Shown one piece after another: positions 13,480-19,060 of a DNA stretch of 19,060 bases. The position numbers were made by a program, and so were the translations under genes. Positions within the stretch are counted from its first letter, which is position 1. Each line of letters opens with the position of its first letter. Location: the NCBI GenBank assembly GCA_910587205.1, contig CAJULZ010000048.1:1-19060 (forward strand). The letters are read 5' to 3'. This DNA is from an uncultured Oscillospiraceae bacterium (GTDB taxonomy: Bacteria > Bacillota > Clostridia > Oscillospirales > Oscillospiraceae). A model generated the notes under the pieces. It was not told the DNA's origin. It did not search any database and worked only from the letters and a program-made list of their open reading frames with translations.

Positions 13480-14049
13480 CTAACCCTGACCCCAGGCCTG
13501 GTTGTTCCGGTAATAGACCTCCTGGTCCGTCCAAGCGCCGTCCTCCAGGATAAACCCCTTGCGGACGCACTCGAGCTGGAATCCGTTTTTCAGCACAACC
13601 GCCTTGGACGCCGGGTTGTCCAGGTTGATGTAGGCTTCCAGCCGGTGGAACTTCAGCTGTTCAAAGCCGATTTTCACCAGCAGGGCGGCGCACAGCGTAC
13701 CGTATCCCCGGCCCCACCAGGGGTTATGGATGGTATAGCCGATTTTCGCGAACTGGAACTCCTCCCGGAACATGGTGGTGATATCGCCATACCCCACCGC
13801 GCAGCCGTCCCCACAGCGGAACAGCTCAAACAGATAGGAGTAATCGTCCTTGGCCTCCCGCTCCCGCCGGGCCAATAGCCCCTCGAACCACTCCGGCGTC
13901 GTGAAAGCGGTATCCATGCCGCCCTGGTCAAAGCGGTTTTTGGGCGGGGCGCAGTTCCCGTATCCCGCGGCAAAGGCCGGCAGATCCTCCCGCCGCGCCG
14001 GCCGGAGCACCAGCCCTCCCGAGGCTGCTCCCAAATCATAAAAAGCCAA
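13480..14049 (-). CDS. GNAT-family N-acetyltransferase (RimJ/RimL-like)
   Basis: A 189-residue acetyl-CoA-dependent acetyltransferase. After GLVLRPARREDLPAFAAGYG (first strand and helix) come DDYSYLFELFRCGDG, VGYGDITTMF and KIGYTIHNPWWGRGYGTLCA, where RGYG is the acetyl-CoA pyrophosphate-binding loop; FHRLEAYINLDNPASKAVVL and KNGFQLECVRKGFI are the usual end of RimJ/RimL-type proteins. Start is TTG at 14049, chosen because AGGAGG lies exactly 7 nt before it. It begins 22 bp after the ABC-F gene stop. The acceptor, which in relatives is a protein N-terminus, a small amine or an antibiotic, cannot be told. Confidence 0.88.
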   Translation of the reverse strand: MAFYDLGAASGGLVLRPARREDLPAFAAGYGNCAPPKNRFDQGGMDTAFTTPEWFEGLLARREREAKDDYSYLFELFRCGDGCAVGYGDITTMFREEFQFAKIGYTIHNPWWGRGYGTLCAALLVKIGFEQLKFHRLEAYINLDNPASKAVVLKNGFQLECVRKGFILEDGAWTDQEVYYRNNQAWGQG

Positions 14050-14071
14050 TCTGTCCCCTCCTGTCAGGACC

Positions 14072-15976
14072 CTACCCCTTTGCTTCCTCCAGCTCCGCCG
14101 CCAACCGTTCCCACTCCGTGTACAGGTGGGCCAGCTCGTCCTCCACCCGCTCCCGCTCCCGGTAGACCTCCTGGAGCCTCAGATAGTCGGACGCGGCGTC
14201 CTCGGCCTCCTGGGCCAGCTCGTCCAGCCGCACCTCGGCCTTCTCCACCGCCCGCTCGGCGGCCCGGACCTGCTTCTCCAGCTCCTTCGTTCCTCCGGAA
14301 CGGTGCGGCCTGTCCTCACGGGGCTTCTCGGGCTCCGGGGCGGAGGCCTTGGCGTTCCTGAGCTGCTCCTGCCGCTCCCGGAAGGCGCGGAACTCCCCAT
14401 AGGTGCCCCGGAAGTCGGTGATCTGCCCGTTTTCCAGCATCCACACCCGCGTGGCGAACTTCTCGATAAAATAGCGGTCGTGGGAGACGAACAGCAGGTT
14501 GCCGCCGTACTCCTCCACCGCCTCCTCGATCCACTCCCTGGAATCGATGTCCAGGTGGTTGGTGGGCTCGTCCAAAATGAGCAGGTTGATCCGACTGTCC
14601 ATCAGCATGCACAAACGCAGCCTTGACTGCTCCCCGCCGGACAGGGCGGACACCTGCTTGAACACGTCCTCCCCCCGGAACTTAAACGCGGCCAGCCGGT
14701 CCCTGGCCTCCTGGGTGGAGCAGTTCTGGGCATAGAGCATGGTGTCCACCAGGTTGCGGTCGGGCCGGTCGAAGTGGATGATCTGGGGCAGGTAGCCCAC
14801 CCGGATGGACGGCCCCAGATAGATGGACCCGGAATCGGGCTCCTCCTCCCCCATGAGAATTTTGATGAAGGTGGACTTTCCGGTGCCGTTGTCCCCCAGC
14901 AGAGCAATGCGCTCCCCTCCGGCCACGTCCAGGTTGATGTGGTCGAACAGGGTGCGCGTCCCGAAGGACTTTTTCAGCTCCGTGACCACCAGGGCCTCGT
15001 CGCCGTGAAACTCCCGCTCGCCAAACCGGGTGGCCAGTTTGCACTCCTTCGTGGGCTTGTCCGTGGTGCGCATCCGCTCGATGCGCCGCTCCATGTTGAT
15101 GGCCCGTCTATACTGCTTGTCGTTGCCCTTGAAGGCCCACAGGCGCATCTGCTCCGCGGCGGCCTCCAGCTGGGCGATCTTGGCCTGCTCCTTTTCGTAC
15201 TGCTTCAGCCGCTCCTGGTAGCGCCGCTCCTTCTCCTCCACGTAAAAGGAGTAATTGCCCGCGTACAGCTCCGCTTTGCCGTCCTGGATCTCGGCCACCC
15301 GTTTGACCACCTTGTCCAAAAACCAGCGGTCGTGGGAGATGGCCAGCACCGTTCCCTTGAACCGCTCCAGATAGCCCTCCAGCCATTCGGTGGCATTCAA
15401 ATCCAGGTGGTTTGTCGGCTCGTCCAGCAGGAGGATGTCGGTGTCCTCCAGGATGAGCCTCGCCAGGTTGATCCGGGTCTTTTCCCCGCCGGACAGGGCG
15501 TCGAAGGGGCGCGCGCGCATATCCTGGCCGATGCCCAGGCCGTTGCAGACTTTATTGAGCCGCGTCTCCGTGTCGTATCCGCCCCCGGCCTCAAAGGCGG
15601 CGGTGAGCTTGTCGTACCGGGCCATCACCTGGGGATCGTCCCCCTCGGCCATTTTCGCCGCCAGCTCGGAAAGCTCCCCCTCCATGGCGTGGAGGGGGGC
15701 AAAGGCGGTGTCCAGCACGTCCCGGACGGCGTACCCCTCCGGGTAGACGGGGATCTGGGAGATCAGCCCGATGCGCTTGCCGGGGGCGATGGCGACGGCC
15801 CCCTCGTCGGGATCCACCTGCCCGGTCATCATACGGAAAATGGTGGTTTTGCCCGCGCCGTTCCGGCCCAGCAGTCCCACCCGCTCCCCCTGGTCGATCT
15901 GGAGGGAGAACCCGTCTAAAATCCGTTTGCCGACCTCGAACTCTTTGACCAGGCCGGTAAGCTGTATATCAATCAT
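14072..15976 (-). CDS. ABC-F family ATPase (translation factor type)
   Basis: A 634-residue cytoplasmic protein with two ATP-binding cassettes and no membrane segment. ABC1 has Walker A GRNGAGKT (37-44), signature LSGGEKTRI near 157 and LLLDEPTNHLD. The linker (RLKQYEKEQAKIAQLEAAAE; NDKQYRRAINMERRIERM) matches the P-site tRNA-interaction region. ABC2 has Walker A GDNGTGKST near 361, LSGGEQSRLRL near 445 and LLILDEPTNHLD. The C-terminus (about 540-634) is a charged coiled coil. ABC-F proteins act on the ribosome, either as general factors (EttA, Uup) or as antibiotic-resistance proteins; sequence alone does not decide. Start ATG at 15976 has AAGGAG 8 nt upstream. A strong hairpin lies in its leader. 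Confidence 0.93.
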   Translation of the reverse strand: MIDIQLTGLVKEFEVGKRILDGFSLQIDQGERVGLLGRNGAGKTTIFRMMTGQVDPDEGAVAIAPGKRIGLISQIPVYPEGYAVRDVLDTAFAPLHAMEGELSELAAKMAEGDDPQVMARYDKLTAAFEAGGGYDTETRLNKVCNGLGIGQDMRARPFDALSGGEKTRINLARLILEDTDILLLDEPTNHLDLNATEWLEGYLERFKGTVLAISHDRWFLDKVVKRVAEIQDGKAELYAGNYSFYVEEKERRYQERLKQYEKEQAKIAQLEAAAEQMRLWAFKGNDKQYRRAINMERRIERMRTTDKPTKECKLATRFGEREFHGDEALVVTELKKSFGTRTLFDHINLDVAGGERIALLGDNGTGKSTFIKILMGEEEPDSGSIYLGPSIRVGYLPQIIHFDRPDRNLVDTMLYAQNCSTQEARDRLAAFKFRGEDVFKQVSALSGGEQSRLRLCMLMDSRINLLILDEPTNHLDIDSREWIEEAVEEYGGNLLFVSHDRYFIEKFATRVWMLENGQITDFRGTYGEFRAFRERQEQLRNAKASAPEPEKPREDRPHRSGGTKELEKQVRAAERAVEKAEVRLDELAQEAEDAASDYLRLQEVYRERERVEDELAHLYTEWERLAAELEEAKG

Positions 15977-15998
15977 CGGTGTACTCCTTAAGACATTC

Positions 15999-16030
15999 CC
16001 ACCTTTTTTCTTCGAAAAGAAAAAAGGTGG
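15999..16030 (-). promoter_or_regulatory. 14 bp hairpin in the murF-ABC-F gap, candidate attenuator
   Basis: CCACCTTTTTTCTT (15999-16012) and AAGAAAAAAGGTGG (16017-16030) are perfectly complementary; on the minus strand the loop reads TTCG, a stable tetraloop. Upstream in the transcript, GAAAC and GTTTC can pair just before TTTCTTTTTT, a weak terminator after murF. The larger stem itself is not followed by a T run and lies about 11 nt before the ABC-F ribosome binding site. Confidence 0.55.
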
Positions 16031-16068
16031 CCAAAAAAGAAACTTTTAAACCGTTTCCCGGATATCTG

Positions 16069-17472
16069 TCAACAACTGCCCTGCGTCGGCACGTTCGCCA
16101 GCAGGTATTCCACCACCCGCTCGAACGCCATGGATCGGGACGCCTTGACCAAAATGGTGACACCCGCCCGCAGCTCCCGCAGCAGGGCGTTCTTGGCCGC
16201 GTCGATGGACTGGAAATAGTCCGCCTGGGCCATCCCCGCGTCCCGGGCGCCCTCGGCGATGAACCGGGCCAGGTCGCCGATGGCAATGAGCCGGTCGGCG
16301 CCGGCCTGGGCAAAATACTCCCCCACCACCCGGTGGAACTGCTCGCTGCCCGCGCCCAGCTCCTTCATATCCCCCACCACCGCCACGCGGCGGCGGTCAT
16401 GGGCGTCCCCCAGCACCGCGGCGGCGGCCCGCATGGACTGGGGATTGGCGTTGTACGCGTCGTTCAGGATCACAATATCCCCCGCGCAGCGCACGATATT
16501 CATCCGCATCTTAGTGGGCAGGAAGGCCCCGATCCCCTGGATAATCTCGTCGTGGGCCATCCCCAGCGCCTCCCCCACGGCGGCGGCCATGAGGGTGGGA
16601 TAGATCATGTGGCTGCCCAGGGCGGGTATGTCCGCCTCGAACTGCCCCCCCGGGGTCTTGACCAGGCATTCCAGGTGGCCCATGCCGCCGCCCCGCAGGT
16701 CGCAGGCGGTGTAGTCCAGCCCTTCCCCGCTACCCACAAGCAGGGTGCGCTGGGGCAGCGTCCCCCGGAGGGAGGCCAGCATGGGGTCGTCCCCGTTGAG
16801 CACCGCCAGGCCGCCCTTTTTCAGATGGGGGAAGATCTCGCACTTGGCCTTGAAAATATTCTCCCGGCTGCCCAGGTTCTCGATATGGGCGTCTCCGATA
16901 TTGGTGATGAGGGCGATGTCCGGCTCCACCAGCCTGCCCAGGTAATCGATCTCCCCGGCGTGGTCCATGCCCATCTCCACCACGCACACCTCATGGCCCT
17001 TTTCCAGCTTCAGCAGGGTGAGAGGCACGCCGATGTCGTTATTAAAATTCCCCTCCGTCTTGTGCACGCGGAACTTCGCCCCCAGCACCGCCGCCGCCAT
17101 GTCCTTTGTGGTAGTCTTGCCCACCGAACCGGTAATGGCGACAAAGGGGATGGGAAACCGCTTTTTATAGTACCGGGCCAGCTCCCACAAAGCGCGCTGG
17201 GTGGAGCGCACCTTGATATAGAATTTCCCGGGCAGATAGCCCTCCCGCTCCCGGGCGGTGAGGCAGCCCGCGGCCCCCGCCTCCAGGGCGGCGTTGATGA
17301 AGGAGTGACCGTCAAACCGCTCCCCCTCCAGCGGGATGAACAGGCAGCCCGGCCCAATGCCCCGGCTGTCGGTGCTCACATCGGCCACCTGCGCGTCCAG
17401 GTTGTCAAAGTCCCCCAATAGCGTACCGTCTACCGCCTCCAGCAATTGTCCCAGTGTCAGTGCCTCCATCAT
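16069..17472 (-). CDS. murF: UDP-MurNAc-tripeptide--D-alanyl-D-alanine ligase
   Basis: A 467-residue cytoplasmic Mur ligase that uses ATP to join D-Ala-D-Ala to UDP-MurNAc-tripeptide, completing the peptidoglycan precursor. The N-terminal substrate domain has VADVSTDSRGIGPGCLFIPL; the central ATPase domain has GSVGKTT (115-121), TEGNFNNDIGVPLTLL, VVEMGMDHAGEIDYL and ITNIGDAHIENLGS; the C-terminal domain has ILNDAYNANPQSMRAAA and VAVVGDMKELG. Length is typical. Two adjacent methionines (17472 and 17469) follow GAGAGGAG; the second has the better spacing, but I keep the first. It lies 31 bp downstream of ddl, whose product is its substrate, so the pair forms a functional operon. Confidence 0.96.
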   Translation of the reverse strand: MMEALTLGQLLEAVDGTLLGDFDNLDAQVADVSTDSRGIGPGCLFIPLEGERFDGHSFINAALEAGAAGCLTAREREGYLPGKFYIKVRSTQRALWELARYYKKRFPIPFVAITGSVGKTTTKDMAAAVLGAKFRVHKTEGNFNNDIGVPLTLLKLEKGHEVCVVEMGMDHAGEIDYLGRLVEPDIALITNIGDAHIENLGSRENIFKAKCEIFPHLKKGGLAVLNGDDPMLASLRGTLPQRTLLVGSGEGLDYTACDLRGGGMGHLECLVKTPGGQFEADIPALGSHMIYPTLMAAAVGEALGMAHDEIIQGIGAFLPTKMRMNIVRCAGDIVILNDAYNANPQSMRAAAAVLGDAHDRRRVAVVGDMKELGAGSEQFHRVVGEYFAQAGADRLIAIGDLARFIAEGARDAGMAQADYFQSIDAAKNALLRELRAGVTILVKASRSMAFERVVEYLLANVPTQGSC

Positions 17473-17503
17473 GACGCTCCTCTCCCGCCTGTCGCGGCGG
17501 CGT

Positions 17504-18550
17504 TTATTTTCCCTCGCTCCTGGCCTTGACCGACGCCCCGATGATCCGCTCGCACAGCTCGCCGTACCCGATACCCGTCACCGCCGCCTCCTGGGGCAGC
17601 AGGCTGGTGGGGGTCATGCCCGGCAGCGTGTTGATCTCCAAAAACCAGGGCGTGCCGTCCTGGGTGACGATGAAGTCGGCCCTGGCGTATACCGACAGCC
17701 CCAGGGCATGGAACACGGTAAGCGCGGCCTCCCCCAGCCGCTGCTCCCAGCCGGCGGGGATGGACGCGGGGCAGAACTCCGCCGCCGCCCCCGGCTGGTA
17801 TTTGTTCTCGTAGTCGTAAAACCCCTCTTTGGGAACGATCTCGATGGAGGGCAGAGCCTTATCCTCCAGGATGCCCACCTGGATCTCCCGCCCCTCTATG
17901 TACTGCTCCGCCACGCACACGCCGCCGTAGGCCAGGCACTGGGTGAGGGCAGCGGACAGCGCCTCCCGGCTGCGGGCGATGGACACACCGATGGACGAGC
18001 CGGAGGCCACCGGCTTGACCACGCAGGGCAGCTCCAGCCGCCGGGTGAGGGCGGGGATCTCGTCCGCCCCATAGCGCACCAGCTCCCACCGGGGCGTGGT
18101 CACCCCCAGGGGAGCTACAATGCGCTTGGTCAGGTCCTTATCCATGGCGATGGCGCTGCCCAGGTAGCCCGCGCCGGTGTACGGGATGCCCAGCAGATCC
18201 AGCGCCGCCTGCACCCGGCCGTCCTCGCCGCAAGTGCCGTGGAGGGCCAAAAACACCACGTCCGCCATGCGGCACGCCGCCAGCACGCCGGGGCCGAACT
18301 GCCCCTCGCCGCCGCCCGTCCGGGAGTCCCTCACCGCCGCCAGGTCGGGGGTCTGCCGTCCGATCTTTTTCAGGCCCTCCGGGATGGGGGCGGAAAACAG
18401 GGTCCGGGGGTCGTCCTGCGTCCCCAGATACAGATCCACAAGGGCCGCCTCATGTCCCCGCTCCCGCAGGGCGGCGCACACCATGCACCCGCTGGACAGG
18501 GATACGTTCCGCTCGTCGCTGAGCCCGCCGGCCAACACCACGATCTTCAT
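17504..18550 (-). CDS. ddl: D-alanine--D-alanine ligase
   Basis: A 348-residue ATP-grasp ligase joining two D-alanines for peptidoglycan synthesis. GGLSDERNVSLSSG (Glu13) is the first D-Ala site, LALHGTCGEDGRVQ and PYTGAGYLGSAIAMDK follow, PCVVKPVASGSSIGVS is the ATP-grasp core, and FLEINTLPGMTPTS (305 on) carries the metal ligands. The omega loop reads FYDYENKYQPG with Lys-Tyr at 250-251, the pattern of D-Ala-D-Ala ligases rather than the Lys-His of VanA-type D-Ala-D-Lac enzymes. Start ATG at 18550 has AAAGGAG about 9 nt upstream. It heads the ddl-murF unit from a promoter at 18608-18636. Confidence 0.95.
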   Translation of the reverse strand: MKIVVLAGGLSDERNVSLSSGCMVCAALRERGHEAALVDLYLGTQDDPRTLFSAPIPEGLKKIGRQTPDLAAVRDSRTGGGEGQFGPGVLAACRMADVVFLALHGTCGEDGRVQAALDLLGIPYTGAGYLGSAIAMDKDLTKRIVAPLGVTTPRWELVRYGADEIPALTRRLELPCVVKPVASGSSIGVSIARSREALSAALTQCLAYGGVCVAEQYIEGREIQVGILEDKALPSIEIVPKEGFYDYENKYQPGAAAEFCPASIPAGWEQRLGEAALTVFHALGLSVYARADFIVTQDGTPWFLEINTLPGMTPTSLLPQEAAVTGIGYGELCERIIGASVKARSEGK

Positions 18551-18607
18551 AGGCTGATTCTCCTTTAATACAAGGGTGAGATACCTCTATTTTATGCTTG
18601 AATGCAA

Positions 18608-18636
18608 ATTATACCACAGCGGGGAGCAGGAAACAA
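18608..18636 (-). promoter_or_regulatory. Extended -10 promoter of ddl-murF
   Basis: On the minus strand TGTGG leads into a perfect TATAAT (18608-18613). TTGTTT (18631-18636), a partial -35, lies 17 bp upstream. The leader would be about 50 nt. Confidence 0.7.
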
Positions 18637-18673
18637 GGGGCCGTTTGATTTCTTCCCCTTTTGTCCAATATGT

Positions 18674-18689
18674 ATTGTGCTCCTACAAT
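18674..18689. promoter_or_regulatory. Inverted repeat between ddl and galK promoters
   Basis: ATTGT-GCTCCT-ACAAT, 5 bp arms and 6 bp spacer, lies about 30 bp upstream of the galK -35 and about 38 bp upstream of the ddl -35. It is short and could be chance, but its place between two divergent promoters suits an operator. Confidence 0.25.
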
Positions 18690-18717
18690 CTTGAACAGAG
18701 CCGGCCCCGGTTTCGCC

Positions 18718-18746
18718 TTGCCAAACCCCGCCCCGTGTGGTATCAT
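18718..18746 (+). promoter_or_regulatory. Extended -10 promoter of the galactokinase gene
   Basis: TTGCCA (18718-18723), 17 bp spacer ending TGTGG, and TATCAT (18741-18746). The leader of about 50 nt contains the small hairpin GGGGCC-TCC-GGCCCC (18772-18786) just ahead of the ribosome binding site. Confidence 0.75.
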
Positions 18747-18804
18747 CAAGCGTAGGCTTTCAAGAAAAAACGGGGCCTCCGGCCCCTATGATGAGGTGAG
18801 CGGC

Positions 18805-19060
18805 ATGTCAACCTGTTCCCAGCTCTTAGCGTCCCTGCGCAGCGGGGCCCACGACCAAAACCTGGCGGCGCTCTACGCCCTGGACGGCAGCGCCCAAAGC
18901 CTGGATGCGGCCCGCGCCCGGGCCATTCACATTGTGGAGGAATTCGCCGCCCGGTTCGGCGGAGAGACGGAGGGCGCGGCCCTGTTCAGCGGCCCAGGCC
19001 GCACGGAGATCGGCGGCAACCACACCGACCACCAGCACGGCCGGGTGCTGTGCGGCAGCG
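18805..19060 (+). CDS. galK: Galactokinase (5' part only)
   Basis: The first 85 codons of a gene that runs off the right edge. After a helical N-terminus (MSTCSQLLASLRSGAHDQNL, then HIVEEFAARFGGETEGAALF) comes FSGPGRTEIGGNHTDHQHG, the galactokinase signature GRxExxGxHTDxxxG, where Glu and Asp contact the sugar. The enzyme phosphorylates galactose at C1 in the Leloir pathway. The longer N-terminal segment before the signature matches what I recall of Clostridia galactokinases. Start ATG at 18805 has GAGGTGA upstream and a good promoter at 18718-18746. A related GHMP sugar kinase cannot be wholly excluded from the fragment. Confidence 0.85.
   Translation, partial: MSTCSQLLASLRSGAHDQNLAALYALDGSAQSLDAARARAIHIVEEFAARFGGETEGAALFSGPGRTEIGGNHTDHQHGRVLCGS

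Noticed and set aside
11619..13553. 644-codon plus-strand frame opposite prfA and the YdcF-like gene
   Set aside because: It is antisense to clear RF1 and DUF218 motifs and shows no domain of its own.
14072..15976. Subunit of an ABC membrane transporter
   Set aside because: Two cassettes in one chain, no transmembrane partner, a charged linker and C-terminal coiled coil identify the ABC-F translation class.
17741..17830. VanA/VanC-type ligase giving altered peptidoglycan termini
   Set aside because: The omega loop has Lys-Tyr (250-251) as in ordinary D-Ala-D-Ala ligases, and no van regulatory or D,D-peptidase genes are nearby.
1..19060. Defence island, prophage, CRISPR array or mobile element
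   Set aside because: No integrase, transposase, repeat-spacer array, toxin-antitoxin pair or restriction gene is seen; nearly every frame is a recognised housekeeping gene.

Overview
The window looks like ordinary, densely packed chromosome from a GC-rich gut Clostridia relative, probably Oscillospiraceae (Flavonifractor / Intestinimonas / Lawsonibacter-like). This rests on high GC with AT-rich promoter patches, AGGAGG-type ribosome binding sites, a redox repressor Rex, S-layer homology domains, a TepA/ClpP-like protease, and an ABC-F protein beside ddl and murF. The genus is an inference; no rRNA or other marker is present. I see no tRNA, rRNA, CRISPR, insertion sequence, prophage or plasmid gene.

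Layout. (1) 1-1396: the 5' end of a sugar-type ABC solute-binding lipoprotein (minus strand) diverges across an AT-rich 424 bp regulatory region from a DUF624/YesL-like membrane protein (plus strand). A perfect 32 bp palindrome closes that gene. (2) 1398-4695: a membrane-anchored XRE regulator, an NTF2/SnoaL-like protein and the RecD2 helicase, all minus. The last two are adjacent and probably cotranscribed from a strong promoter at 4667-4695. (3) 4717-6578: rex and an SLH-domain secreted protein, minus, joined by an ATGA overlap, with a near-consensus promoter upstream and a strong terminator downstream. (4) 6644-11547: a minus-strand run HAD phosphatase > small membrane protein > TsaC-type tRNA t6A enzyme > DUF4180 > CoaE > M18 aminopeptidase > a 23-codon mini-ORF > TepA-like protease, with mostly overlapping or closely spaced genes. 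(5) 11646-18636: ddl > murF > ABC-F > GNAT acetyltransferase > YdcF-like protein > prfA, minus, from an extended -10 promoter before ddl. (6) 18674-19060: a divergent promoter and the first 85 codons of a galactokinase.

Functionally this is housekeeping: the last two peptidoglycan precursor ligations (Ddl makes D-Ala-D-Ala, MurF attaches it), translation (release factor 1, ABC-F factor, t6A modification), CoA synthesis, DNA helicase, redox control and sugar uptake or use at both edges. I found no convincing new multi-gene system. The points most worth checking are the start of prfA, which appears to be AUA; a hairpin that buries the tepA ribosome binding site; the Rex/SLH coupling; DUF4180 sitting between tsaC and coaE; and hairpin-rich leaders before the ABC-F gene and between rex and tepA.
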